64,000 nucleotides of DNA from Diphasiastrum complanatum (GCA_029204225.1 CM055098.1:1227106-1291105), one strand, 5' to 3'; counted from the first letter of the stretch, positions 12,045-23,514 are shown. The notes: generated from the letters alone by a model not told the origin. Numbers and translations: made by a program.

Positions 12045-14437
12045 ATTAAGCTTTGCATGCTAACATCTCTAATTGTACAAGAAACTGAGAGCTAAATCAA
12101 ACAAAAAAGTAGTTTTTTACTTTTTCTCACCTTTCTCTGAAGTGTATTTGGATCAAATCAGATTGGAACTGAATTTTCAAACCTGAAAAGTGGTAGTACG
12201 GAATTCTTGAATTCCGCACGTGTGAAAATCAGAGATTTTCAATCCTTTTGTTCTCCTTGCTAATAGATCCAAAGATAGCAGTGTTATAGCTTAATGTAAA
12301 GCTTATGATCTATACTTTTCATAGAAACTGAGACCAAATCAATCTGATGTGTCTAGCAAGAGTTATAAGCTCTTAAAAAGGATAGGGATAGGTCCAAAAT
12401 CCGAGTGACAGCATTTTGATTTGATTCAATCTTGCTTTGTTCAGAATCCATTGTTGTGAGCATCCTACACAAGAAACTGAAGATCAAGACTGAGTTTGAA
12501 GTAATGAACACCTTTTGAGCCTTCTGAGAGTCAATTGTGTTTTCTTTTGATGCATTTCACATGTGCCAAAAGTAGGATTCAAACTAGCCAAAGTGTCTCA
12601 ATCCACTTTGTGTGTCTGATCTAGATAACTTGTTTTATTACATTCTGATCCTTTCTGGCTAATGATAAGCTTCGAATCCCCCTGGATCCAAGAGCATTAA
12701 CTCTAGGGACAAGCTTCTATCAATTAACAGATCCAATGTAATCCATGTATCAGATTCTACTTCTAACATCACAATTGACATCCAAAACTGCGGGTAACTC
12801 AATGGTTACAAAGATATTAATTATGAATTTAATCCAGGAAATTAATATCCAGTATTAAGCAATTATTTACTGGGATTACCAAAATCCTAACTATGAAATA
12901 CATTTCCCGATCAAACTTCTACCATTGATATCCACTCTTCTTCCCTCCTTAGATTTTTCAGATCTCGGAAAATCTATTTCAGCTAAGATACTAAGAAGAT
13001 GTAACGACATTAGTAAATGTTTGAAATTAATTATTGTACGAAAAAGTCTGAAACAATTTCATTTCTATCCTATATCGGGCTGAATAACTGATATACCAAA
13101 AATCATCTACTAGTATGAAAAACACACTAGTCTGATCCTTTGAATATAATTCACCATAGGATTTAACTGGAAATGAAATTTGTTTTTCTACTTTTGATTA
13201 GTTCCTATCAATCACAATTTTTCCAATAAAATTGGATAGTTTTTCCTTTTATTGACTGGTCTGGCATTACTCCGTTAATATTACAAAAACTATCCAAACT
13301 CATAATATGAAATCACATGGATGGAAATCCTACCAATAGGATTTCAGTAACCCTTAAATTGTATCCAACAAAATTTTACTGTTCGGATAAAGAGTTCTGT
13401 GACCACACATCATATCTGGTCATTTCATATTGTTTGACGGTTATATATTCAATTTTCACGAGTATCCTGCCCAAACGTTCACTTGATCCATTTCCAACGA
13501 TCAATATCGATTAGAAATATCCCGGACAAGTAACAAATTTCAAATTTTTAACCAAGTTCGAAAATCACAAAGGGAAAAATTAAAATTTAAGCTTTCGTTA
13601 TGGGAGGAACTTAGCTTCCAAAGATTAGTCACCATGAAGCACAATACCAAAAAAATTGAATTTTCTTAATCCGGATACCGTCTTGGAAAAGGTAACCATG
13701 AGGAATAAATATCTTGTTGTCTATCCTAAATACACGAACCCAAGTTCACCGCCTCACTGTTAGGATGACAAAATTTATATTGTTTCACCATTTTACTTAT
13801 GTTTCAGTATTAAAAGAATAAATTGTTCCCGTGCATCATTGGAAAAGTAGCCAGCGATGGAATACCATTACCTATCATAGGCTTCCTTTTCATGCAAAAA
13901 ATGCTACAAACATAACCCTTGCAAAAAACCGAGCATCCAAAAATTCATGCAATTTCAAGGCCTTTGCACAACCCCCAATCAGCCACCACCACATCCACAC
14001 AAATCCTACCAACCGCTTCCCTAACGGGCTTCAAGAAAGCCTCTCTCCATCCCATCGAGAGAGAGAGGGAGCGCTTCAAAGCAGGATTACGAGAGGGCGT
14101 GAGGACAGGGCCGAGAGAGAAAAAGAGGGAACTCCAAGTAGGTCGTTATTCACAAATCCATCCACAGGTCGTGAATCTTTCATGGATCCAAACTAGATGC
14201 CCTATTGCTATAAAGGCCTTCAAGAGGAGATTATGATGCAAGCAACTCCTAGGGGTTTTGATCATTCATTTGAGAGTTCATATTTGATCTTTAGGTCCAG
14301 GTGGAGGTCACCACTTGGTGAATTTAAGTTCAGTAGCACCATTATCTTTGATTGCATGACAAATGACCAAAATTGTTAGATTCTCTCAAGCTAGTCAAGA
14401 ATGGTGAGAATCTAGGACAGAGTTTGTTACAAAATCA
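12045..14437. other. Retroelement leader remnant and spacer, no gene
   Basis: The first kilobase reads like an untranslated retroelement leader, including a CGCACGTGTG box at 12215-12224 and the word AGTACGGA also seen in other LTRs here. From about 12700 there is AT-rich non-coding DNA. At 14060-14140 there is a GA-rich patch with overlapping short frames in two phases, which I treat as chance. The right breakpoint of the inversion should be near 14430. Confidence 0.4.
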
Positions 14438-15180
14438 ATGAATTGGCTATTGACACCAATCCTTCCTCTTGCACCATTCGGGAAGTGGGGGATAGACTTT
14501 GTTGGTCCAATTAAACATGTTAAACGACATACGAAATGTCGATATATTCTAGTTGCAACAGATTATGCTACAAAGAACGTGGAAGCAGAGGCGACAAAAA
14601 GAAATGATGCAAAAACTGTCGCAACATTCTTATTCAAAAGTATTATCACCAGATATGGTTGTCCACTCGAACTAGTAAGTGACCGAGGTACACATTTTTT
14701 AAATGACACTATACGGTTGCTGACAACTTATTTCCTTATCAAACACAGAAAAACTACACCGTATAATCCAAAAGCAAACGGGTTGACAGAAAGAGCTAAT
14801 GGAATTTTATGTAAGATCCTGACTAAAATTACTATTGCACACGCAACGGATTGGGATAAAAAACTATCATCAGTTCTTTGGGCTTATCGTAATACAGAGA
14901 AAATCACGATGAAACAGACACCATATTTTCTGACATATGATATGCATCCTATTCTGCCAATTGAATTTGAGGTCAAAACTTTTTGTATCCAAGCTCAACA
15001 AACAATTGCAGAATGTATAAACAAAAGGTTGACCAATATTGAAGAGCTAGCTGAAGCTCGTGAGTTTTCACAAAAATTAACGAAGGAAATCCAGGAACAA
15101 AGAAAGAAGAAATATGACAGTCATATAAAAAAAATGTGATCTTAAAGCTAATGATTATGCACTGATATATGACAGTCACC
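14438..15180 (+). pseudogene. Ty3/gypsy integrase catalytic core
   Basis: This is the DDE integrase core that inserts element cDNA into the chromosome. A frame of 233 codons holds the first Asp in KWGIDFVGPI, the second in VSDRGTHFLN and the Glu in GLTERANGIL, followed by the usual WAYRNT and TPYFLTYD segments. The reading frame begins where the zinc finger on the other strand at 9973 stops, minus about 15 residues. The frame is lost at about 15140-15198. Confidence 0.9.
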
Positions 15181-15201
15181 ATCAAAAGTTCCCAAAAATG
15201 T

Positions 15202-15503
15202 AATCACAACTTTAAGTGTTCTAATTTGCCCAACAGGATCTTAAAAATTAATTCATACTTTGAAACAAGAGTACAGTCCACCAAAGAGATTAGAGATGTT
15301 TGTATGTGGTACTACTGAAATCAGATGCAACGTGAAGTATAGTTTTGAGATAAATGGAAGAGCAGTATGATAACGTGAGTTCCTCATGCGTTAAAGACAG
15401 CCATCGTCTGATCAAAAACTGAGGAGTCATAGACGTCCGTGTTCTGATCAGAGTGACTAAACAAGTGCGATCAAACAACAATGAAAGTGCATTCAATCAC
15501 AAC
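15202..15503. mobile_element. Insertion of about 284 bp flanked by a 9-bp direct repeat
   Basis: AATCACAAC occurs at 15202-15210 and 15495-15503, flanking unrelated non-coding DNA that interrupts the integrase tail. A 9-bp duplication is typical of Mutator-like or hAT-like elements (8-9 bp), but no terminal inverted repeat is evident. The direct repeat could be chance, since about 17 bases of the junction do not align with the integrase frame. Confidence 0.35.
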
Positions 15504-15643
15504 AGGAAAACTCCATATGCATTGGCTTGGACCTTTTAAAGTCATTGAGGTGTTTGACAATGGTTCTGTGCAACTTCAATCACTTGAAGGGGAACTGTCA
15601 CCTACACATATTAACGGGTCCAGACTAAAAAAATACTACCTTT
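15504..15643 (+). pseudogene. Integrase C-terminal tail of the same gypsy element
   Basis: After the insertion the frame resumes with GKLHMHWLGPFKVIEVFDNG and ends NGSRLKKYY, matching the C-terminal tail of the gypsy integrase in the large element (ending NGSRLHKYW near 50670). It is cut by the copia-type element at 15644. Confidence 0.75.
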
Positions 15644-16293
15644 TGTGAAAGATTCAACTAGTTTCATCACATTTTGCAATATTTTCATATTTGGCATATT
15701 GAGGCCAAAACTTGTTTTAGACTTAGAGGTTGACTTTTCAAAGTTCATTAGTCTAAATTTCATTTGAATAAACACTTTTTGAAAGTGTGGGAAAGATAGA
15801 ATGCGAGTTTGAGTAGATTCAATTTGAATAAGTTGGGTACATTGAATCTAGACCCAAAATTGGTAGGGTTAGCATTTTGGTGGAAAAGCCAAGTGGCCAA
15901 ATAGGGTTTGGACCTGCTATAAAAGGATGTAACTCATGGAGAGAGTCATCTTCTCTCTTCTCTATCTCATTTCATGCTTATACATGGTTCTCTTGGGTTC
16001 TACTATCCATTGGTGCACTATCTTGGTGATTGCTTGCAATTCTATGTGTAGAATGATCTATATTTGCTATTTTTGGATCCACACGTGTGAAATACAGTAG
16101 CTTTCTGGTTTTGTACGGACAGCAACAGTACATAATCATTTCATTCAAGTTTGATCAAGTTCTATTAGTGTTTGCATCTCAAATTGTGTGTAGATGCTGA
16201 TTTTTCTACATTGGTGAAATTGGTAGTGTATTTCTCTTTCTAACCAAAGATCATTCAAGTAGATTGGATCTTAAGGATCTGAAATCTTTCACA
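15644..16293 (+). repeat. 5' LTR of the copia-type element
   Basis: The LTR is 650 bp, TG...CA. It contains a TATA-like CTATAAAAGG near 15918, followed by CT-rich sequence, and the palindrome CACACGTGTG at 16080-16089. Confidence 0.95.
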
Positions 16294-16305
16294 TGGTATC
16301 AGAGC
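16294..16305 (+). promoter_or_regulatory. Primer-binding site, initiator tRNA-Met type
   Basis: TGGTATCAGAGC directly follows the 5' LTR. Confidence 0.92.
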
Positions 16306-16894
16306 TTGTGTTTCAGGTTATGAAGGAGGAAATCAGATCTATCAATGATTTGGTGAAGATATCAAGTCTAGAGCATGCTAGAGAGGATTCTACACCAAAA
16401 TCGGATTTTTTTGCTTTTGTAGATTGGATCTTTTGTAGATCAAAACACTAAATAGGTCAATATACTTGTTCAATTCCATTTTTTGAATTCACATGCTGGA
16501 TTTGGCCGATTTTTGGATCATTGGTTCAGCCTAAGTGGTGGCTTATAGATTGCATATCAAATTTTCAGCATTTGCATGTAGATTTGGAATAGTCAATTTT
16601 TTGTGATTTTGTCAAAACCCTAATTTTGATTGGATCTCTAGATAGTGAGGTTGCTGGACTTCATTTGAGTGTGTTTCAATCTTAGGAAGTGGCAAAAGTC
16701 ATTAGATTGAGGATAGATCATAGGTTGATCAAGATTCCATGATTCTATGTGTTGATTTGCTTGGATAAGTGCTAGAAGAGAATTTGTGAGATAGTTTCAA
16801 ATCTTGGTGATTTCTTTTGAAAGCATTTGTTTTTGTTCAAAGGAGTGCTTTGTGCATTGAAATAGGTTGAAAGAGAAGATCAAGTCATTGCTAC

Positions 16895-17479
16895 ATGGCA
16901 ACCTCAATTGGAGTCATGTTGGAAGCCAATGATAGGCTTACCTCAAGTAACTATTCATTATGGAAAGTGAGGATGGAGTCACTTCTTGAGATGAATGATG
17001 TTTTGGATATTGTTGTAGGTTTGGAGGAGAGACCAGCAACACAACAAGATCAATTGAGGTATGACAAGAGGGCCAAGAAGGCTCTACACATGATAAAGAT
17101 GAATGTTACCAATGAACTTCTCAAGGAAGTTGGTAAGTGCACATCATCTTTGGAAGCTTGGAATTCATTGAAGAAGCTTTATGAATCCAAGTCTACTTCT
17201 AGAGTGTTGACTCTAAGAAGGCAAATCTTTTCTTGTTTGCAAAAGAATGAAGAAAGTCCAAGTACTTTTGTTTTGAGAATGAAAGCATTGAATGATGAGT
17301 TAGCTTGCATAGATGAAAGCATTAAGGAAGGAGAGCTTATTCAAGTGATTCTTAATGGCTTGTTGGATGCTCATGCTAACATTGTTCAAAGTATTGCTAT
17401 TCAAAAGACTTTGCCAAGTTTGATGGATCTTCAAGGGATCTTAATCAATGAGGAATATAGGCTTCAAGCATTGTTTTGA
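16895..17479 (+). CDS. Copia-type Gag protein
   Basis: The 194-codon frame encodes the capsid-like domain of copia elements. It opens with LTSSNYSLWKVRMESLLEMN, where the aromatic W in the substrate-like fold is conserved, then WNSLKKLYESKSTSRVLTLRRQ and the MKALNDELACI helix. This is the UBN2/DUF4219 family. The start ATG follows a leader of about 600 bases. The protein stops at LQALF before any zinc knuckle, so the nucleocapsid part is gone. The frame is intact up to that point and could still be made. Confidence 0.9.
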   Translation: MATSIGVMLEANDRLTSSNYSLWKVRMESLLEMNDVLDIVVGLEERPATQQDQLRYDKRAKKALHMIKMNVTNELLKEVGKCTSSLEAWNSLKKLYESKSTSRVLTLRRQIFSCLQKNEESPSTFVLRMKALNDELACIDESIKEGELIQVILNGLLDAHANIVQSIAIQKTLPSLMDLQGILINEEYRLQALF

Positions 17480-18111
17480 TGTTGGATTTGTACTAGCATT
17501 CTTGGCTGATTTTGCTGATGGAAATGAAGCTATTGGAGGCTCATTATGTCACTCATCCATGGCTAAGTTCTCAAGTGTTGAGCTACTTGGTGCCAATACT
17601 TGGAGATTGTCAATTTTTGGTGAATTCATGGTCATTTTCTTGTGTCAAGTAGATCTTGAAGATGGACTAGTGCAAACTACTTGGTTTATGGAGTCATGTG
17701 GTGCTGGATTGGCATCATTAATGTACTCACCTACTCATGGATTTCCAAGGTTTGATGGTTTCTTGTGGCAAGATGAAGATGGAGGCTCATTCATGGAGTA
17801 TCATGGTGGATACAAGGCAACAAAGGACAAAGGAGCATGAGACATGCAAGCAAAAGTTGATCACTCACATTTATTGTTTGTTTGCTGTATTTTTCTAGAG
17901 AGTTCAGAGTTGGAAGCATGGTGGAATCAATTCATTTACATTCTATTTGATTCTTCATGTTCTAGTCACATTTTTACATGTAAAATTGATGTAAGAAATA
18001 GTGAAGCATCCCAAGTGGACACTATTCTCTATATCATTTATGGTTGTTTCTATTTTGAGCATTACATGATCATTGAAAGGAGATCTATTCTTAGGAAGAA
18101 GATCATTCTTA
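17480..18111 (+). other. Filler region of the copia-type element
   Basis: This lies between gag and the RNase H remnant. It is open in one frame for 130 codons (17448-17840, overlapping the gag end), but that translation resembles no retroelement protein I know. It could be rearranged pol, captured DNA or chance. Confidence 0.4.
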
Positions 18112-18332
18112 TGATGGATCAAAGTTCTATTGTCAAAAACTATGCTAGGAGCAAGCATATTGAGAAACAATATCATTTTGTGAGGGAGCGAGTCATTGCA
18201 AAGGAGGTGGAGCTTCAACATGTGTCTTCAAGAGAATGTGTAGCTGATATCTTCACCAAAGCATTGGGAAAAGACTTGTTCATGAAGCATAGGACTTCAC
18301 TTGGAGTATTATCAAAGTCTATGCTAAACTAG
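18112..18332 (+). pseudogene. RNase H C-terminal remnant of copia pol
   Basis: The translation holds ARSKHIEKQYHFVRERV, then VADIFTKALG and the C-terminal SLGV stretch that end copia polyproteins. Only about 70 residues remain. It ends just before the polypurine tract. Confidence 0.88.
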
Positions 18333-18333
18333 T

Positions 18334-18344
18334 TGAAGAGGGAG
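18334..18344 (+). promoter_or_regulatory. Polypurine tract
   Basis: The purine run GAAGAGGGAG abuts the 3' LTR and would prime plus-strand DNA. Confidence 0.8.
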
Positions 18345-18994
18345 TGTGAAAGATTCAACTAGTTTCATCACATTTTGCAATATTTCCATATTTGGCATAT
18401 TGAGGCCAAAACTTGTTTTGGACTTAGAGGTTGACTTTTCAAAGTTCATTAGTCTAAATTTCATTTGAATAAACACTTTTTGAAAGTGTGGGAAAGATAG
18501 AATGCAATTTTGAGTAGATTCAATTTGAATAAGTTGGGTATATTGAATCTAGACCCAAAATTGGTAGGGTTAGCATTTTGGTGGGAAAGCCAAGTGGCCA
18601 AATAGGGTTTGGACCTGTTATAAAAGGATGTAACTCGTGGAGAGAGTCATCTTCTCTCTTCTCTATCTCATTTCATGCCTATACATGGTTCTCTTGGATT
18701 CTACTATCCATTGGTGCACTATCTTGGTGATTGCTTGCAATTCTATGTGTAGAATGATCTATATTTGCTCCTTTTGGATCCACACGTGTGAAATACAGTA
18801 GCTTGCTGGTTTTGTACGGACATCAACAGTACATAATCATTTCATTCAAGTTTGATCAAGTTCTATTAGTGTTTGCATCTCAAATTGTGTGTAGATGCTG
18901 ATTTTTCTACATTGGTGAGATTGGTAGTGTATTTCTCTTTCTAACCAAAGATCATTCAAGTAGATTGGATCTTAAGGATCTGAAATCTTTCACA
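18345..18994 (+). repeat. 3' LTR of the copia-type element
   Basis: It is 650 bp, collinear with the 5' LTR without indels, and followed by the target duplication CCTTT. Confidence 0.95.
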
Positions 18995-18999
18995 CCTTT

Positions 19000-19680
19000 G
19001 ACCAGAAATTTATTTATTTATTTATTCTTATTCTTATTATTTTCTAGTATTTTTTTGATGATGTTCGCGACTTTTTTTTCTTTTCTAGAAAAATTTCTAG
19101 AAATTTTCATGAACTTTTCTACCACTGTTCAACATTTGTTCAAACTGTTTCGTGAATTTTTTGAGAATTTTTCTTGTCTTCTCTTAAATCTTTTAAAGTT
19201 ATTTTTCAAAGTATTTTCAAGAACTTTTTGAGAAACTTTCGCGACACTCTAACTGTGAACTAAAACTTGTCATTTTTTTTTTCTTTCGAGATTTTTTCTA
19301 GATTTTTTCTAGTATTTTTTTTCTCCAGTTTTTCAATAAATTTTCTAGGATGACGCTTAACATTGTCTAGAATTTTTCGTGAAGTTCTGTTACATTTTCT
19401 AGAATCTCTCAAGAATGTTTCGCGAAACATTCTAGAAACTTTCTATCTCTCAACCTACCTTTTCGAGAATCTTTCGAGAATCTATCTACCTACTTTTTAC
19501 ATCTCTCTATTAAAGATGATGGCCACGTGATCCTCATCATTCACACGTGTGTACGCTCACATATCAAAACAGATATTGTTTCTCTTTAATTTATTAGTTT
19601 TCTTTTCAAAAACGGTCTTCCATCATTAAAGATCGATCTGTCAAATCATAGTTTCAAACACTGACCCATGCACGTACTCC
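19000..19680 (+). other. Spacer between pol and 3' ORF, rich in TTCTAGAA and palindromes
   Basis: This T-rich DNA resumes the gypsy element after the copia insertion. It repeats TTCTAGAA/TCTAGAA at least five times, plus TTTCGCGAA and TTTCGAGAATC. A perfect 22-bp palindrome centred on CG lies at 19412-19433, and CACACGTGTG at 19542-19551. The alternating GAA/TTC blocks resemble heat-shock elements, though RNA hairpins are equally possible. Confidence 0.6.
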
Positions 19681-19884
19681 ATAAATGGAAGTGCCAAATG
19701 TCAAGTCACCATGCCACATCATCATCCCTTCCACACCGCTACTGCATATCAGAGTTAATTTTCATTTTTCTTCCTTACACTTTTTGCCTGTGATTTTATG
19801 CTTTCCTGCGCACATTCTCTTGGCGATCAAAGCATTCATTTGTGACCTATTGCGATCTATGAGCTTTCGTGAAAAATTCGAACA

Positions 19885-21672
19885 ATGGCTTCTGGATCCA
19901 GTTCAAGCTCTAACATCATTTGAAAAGCATGCGCAGGAATCCGCCTGATATCCATCCAGTCCTTTTTGGATCGATGCAGGTTAGGTAATTTGAAAAACCC
20001 CTCCATCATCCTCTCCGAAGTCAGTACGGAGTTTGTCAACTCCATTCATTCCATTTCGGAGGTGGATTTCAAAGTCCATGTGCGAGGCAAATTCTTTACT
20101 ATCTCTGAAGACTTGTTCTGCACAACCCTTGGATTACCGATGGATGGGAAGATGATCTCAACAAATAAGGATTCGGTGGGTAAAGCTGCCCACTTCCTTA
20201 CCAATTGCTTCGTACCCACGAAGGGGTACAAGATCTCCATGATTCGAGATACCACATTTAAGATGTTTTGTAAATATGCGAATCAAGTACTCTTTTTGAC
20301 GGATGCTGATGCGACGATTTCAGTGCAGAATTTTGGTTACATCTTAGACGCACTTGCGGGTAATCCGGTTTGTTTCGGCACTATTACTTATAAAGCATTT
20401 TTGTGCTGGATCAAGCACCAATTTTTTTTTGGAGTTGGATCACATGTCTCTCGGCTATGCACCCATTTCGACATTTTGAACGAGCAAGAGAAAACATTGC
20501 TGACGGGAAGGATGTTAGCCCCCAAGCCAATTGATCTTTCCGGCCTCGTTACTAAAATTGCACTAGCCGTCGAAGTAGCAGCTACCACTGCTATGGAGAT
20601 TGACACTGCACCATCCCAATTGGAACTAGTTCCAGCTGTGGCAATGGAGACTGATGGAGCTACTGCTGCTGCTGCTGATTCTTCATAGCACGCATCTGCT
20701 TCCACATCTCAGAAGCAGCTGAGGACCTCCTCCTCTGACGATGACGCATCTTAGTTTGATACATCAGACAAAAGACAAACAACTGCTGAAGGCGACACTG
20801 GGGCTCTTGTGGCAGATGAAGAACTACCAGACGACCAGCCCCAGTGGTTTCGCACTATGACCGAGAAAGCCAAAAACCTAGTGGCTGAAGTGTATGAGTT
20901 GGACAAGTACCACCAGCAACTTACGATGGAATTTGTCAACTCAGAAAGAAGATGCCAAGAGGATCTCAAGGTGTCTTTCGAGAAGATTGATCCGCTTGAA
21001 TCAGACAACACAAAGCTGATTGAACGAAATCGTTCTCTCGACACACAGCTTCAAACCTTAATAAAGGAAGCTGATTCTTTAAAACAGATCAATAAGGCGA
21101 TTGAGGCCAAGTCTGATAATTATCATACTCAAAATGATTCTTTAAAGCAGCAACTGACAACTGCAAATCAACATAATGTCGTGCCCCAAAAATTTTTCCA
21201 GGAGGAGCAAATGAGAAGACTGAAGGCAGAAGTTGCTCTCTCTCTCTCTATATGCTCCAATGTAGGGTCCGTTACAGTCGACCTCACGAAGCTAAACCAG
21301 CTCCAAGATTAGATGCTCGACAATTTTCGAGTTGAGTTCCTGCAACCACTCGAGGATTCGAAGGCTCTTGTCGAGGAAGAATTGGCGGAGCTAAGGGAAT
21401 TTTCGAGTGAAGCTACCCCATCTTGCAGCGGACCAGATGCACACGATGAGTACCTTCTGGCTTTACTTAGAATTGATGACCTTATACAGCAAATTCCATC
21501 TGTGCCTGCCTGCACCGGAGCCTCAGACCATCACGAGTATCTGGAAGCAGTCGCAAAGATTGACAAACTCGAACAGGAGTTGTCAGATCTCCAACAACAA
21601 ATGGAAGATCAGAAGCTGGCTGCTGAGTTGCAAACTCAGGACTTGGCAACTGCATCTACACAACTGGAACTG
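19885..21672 (+). pseudogene. Long 3' ORF of the gypsy element: plant-transposon-like domain plus coiled coil
   Basis: One single frame runs from ATG 19885 to the junction near 21672, broken only by four stops (TGA 19921, TAG 20686, TAG 20752, TAG 21310). It starts MASGSSSSS. A globular part at 19960-20520 contains VHVRGKFFTISEDLFCTTLG, resembling the domain called putative plant transposon protein. An acidic Ala/Thr/Glu-rich linker follows. From about 20830 a long coiled coil is rich in Leu, Glu and Gln. The position after integrase is where env-like genes lie in Athila-type elements, but I see no signal peptide or membrane segment. Its function is unknown. The large element at 43061 has an ORF of the same layout at 51780. 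Confidence 0.6.
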
Positions 21673-22258
21673 CATCCCTGCCACCCGGTACCAGTTTGTG
21701 GTGTAGCCTTCAAAATATGCTAATGCCAAGTCCGCTCTTTCTTCTTCAGGAGTGTTCATCAAATGAAAGTAATGGTCCATGTGAAACAACCAATCTTCCG
21801 CAATTTGACTCCTTTGAAAGTAGGTGGTGTTTTTACTTTAGCAGTCTTCTTCGGGCCTTCTATGTTTCGCGCTCGTGGGTCCCTTGGTATGAGTGGAAGA
21901 GCACCCCTGCATTCCCTCTTGTTGCCTCCAACTCTTCAAACCTGGGTTCGAGTTGTGTTAGCCCGTCTCCCATTTCTCTAGCAAGGTTGAATTGATTGTG
22001 GTTCATGGCTCGTAGGGATGCTTGCCATTCTTTCCTTTCTATTTCTCTGTCTTTCTTCACCTCACTAAGCATCGCCATCATTGCACTTGATAAGTATTGA
22101 CGCATCTTCACTTCAAAGAGGTCTTGTTGCGCCTCTAGTATGGCTTCGTCTCTTGGTGTAGGTTCAGAAGGGGCACTAATCTCTTCTTGGGGAGGCGCCA
22201 CTGTGGAGTGCATACGTTCTTTCTTTATCAACACCATCTCGATGCATGCGGGAGCCAT
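21672..22258 (-). pseudogene. Gypsy gag fragment of a different family
   Basis: From the ATG at 22256-22258 a 132-codon frame gives a hydrophilic N-terminus and helices. After frame breaks it continues with CHMDHYFHLMNTPEEERADLALAYFEGY, then NWYR, the typical core of Ty3/gypsy gag. It is cut at about 21672, tail-to-tail with the 3' ORF of the other gypsy element. The gag does not match the family at 44680, so this is a separate element. Its leader continues to 22603 and beyond the next insertion. Confidence 0.75.
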
Positions 22259-22603
22259 ATTCTCGAACCTACTCCTCTCCGTCTGTCAATGCTCGTAACT
22301 CATCAAGGTGGTCATCCATTCTGATAAGAGGTGTACTTCCAATAGATTGTCTCCTTTGTCTTTTGAAACTCTCTTCTCTGTCGGCCGACGGGCCCCACAA
22401 CTCTCTTTTTCTTCTTTATTAAGTTAGCTTCAATATAAAAGTATCTCCTCCTCAAACTAGCACGCTCACATCACCTGAGAGCCAAGTAGGAACCAGGTCA
22501 TTTATGTCCAAGCAAGCACGCAATAAACAAAACATACCAACCAAAGCTAACACAGAGGATCCCTCTCAAGCCACATCCCCCTTGAGATCGGACGCATGAC
22601 CTT

Positions 22604-23304
22604 TGTGAAAGTACTGTACTTTAGGACCATAAATGGATCTACAAAAGATCCACAAGAGTGATTGGATGCTTGCTTAACAATCTATCAAAATACTAGACAC
22701 AAAAAAGTTGATCTAGATTGGCAATTTGACAAACAACAAGCATTAACAATCAAAAGCATTGATAAACATTGAAATCCGAGCCCACACGTGTGTACTACAG
22801 GCTGTAGTACGGACTTCAACCTGAGAAACAAGTAGAAATTGATTTGGTTTCATTTGGATCACAAAAACTCAATGTACATAGTGAACTAGCTTGAGATTGC
22901 CAATGAGCTCCAAAAATTTTCTATCTTCTCACTATGGAGAGAGGGAATACATAGCAAATTCGACTTCCTTCTTGAATTTAGGTGAATTTCCAGCATGTAA
23001 TAAGGAAGTTAACTCACTCTCCTTGACCTAAAATGAAACCCTAGTCTATTTCCTAGAGTTATGCTTGGTAGGTAGCTAGTTGGTCAAATTTTCACCTTAA
23101 ACTTAGGTGTAGGTCCTATAAAGTAGGGATGACCACCAAATAGACATGACCAACTCTCTTGACTTGACCTAACCTACATTAGGATGGGTTTCCCATGTGA
23201 CATCATGGCCTCACATGTGTGGGACCCACTTGTGTACACAATTTACACTATTCTACATGGTTTTTGATCAAGCTAGATTTGCCAATTTTTGGCAATTCTT
23301 CACA
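22604..23304 (-). repeat. 3' LTR of the non-autonomous element
   Basis: The LTR is 701 bp and contains CACACGTGTG at 22783-22792 followed by AGTACGGAC. Confidence 0.93.
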
Positions 23305-23316
23305 CTCCTCCTCAAA
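23305..23316 (-). promoter_or_regulatory. Polypurine tract
   Basis: The minus strand reads GAGGAGGAG directly before the 3' LTR. Confidence 0.75.
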
Positions 23317-23514
23317 TTTAGCTTGATCTATTTACAACTCTTTTGATAGATCAATGAAAGCTTTTAGAAGTGTCTAAAAAATCCAGCTACAAAGAAGGAA
23401 CTTTTGAGACTCCAATAGAGAATGATGTCCATGAAGGATCTTTCACCACCTCTTAGAGGATCCCTTACAAGATGTTCCATAAATGTGTCTATATACATGT
23501 AGCACACTTCAAAA

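Larger units (their letters stand above)
15644..18994 (+). mobile_element. Complete copia-type LTR retrotransposon, internally deleted
   Basis: Two 650-bp LTRs flank a 2.05-kb interior, and the 5-bp direct repeat CCTTT stands at 15639-15643 and 18995-18999. LTR ends are TGTGAAAGAT...ATCTTTCACA. The interior keeps gag and the last part of RNase H; protease, integrase and RT are missing, so it must be mobilised by a partner. The LTRs differ at about 15 sites by eye, so insertion is fairly recent. It entered the tail of the gypsy integrase gene on the same strand. Confidence 0.95.

Noticed and set aside
13831-14379. ORFs of 60-121 codons in two plus frames
   Set aside because: They overlap in different phases, are rich in GA-derived Arg/Glu, and match nothing known.
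18965-19231. 88-codon Phe/Leu-rich ORF that looks like a membrane protein
   Set aside because: It is produced by T-rich non-coding DNA and starts in the LTR.
20388-21044. Minus-strand ORFs rich in Ala, Ser and Thr
   Set aside because: They are shadows of the plus-strand 3' ORF.
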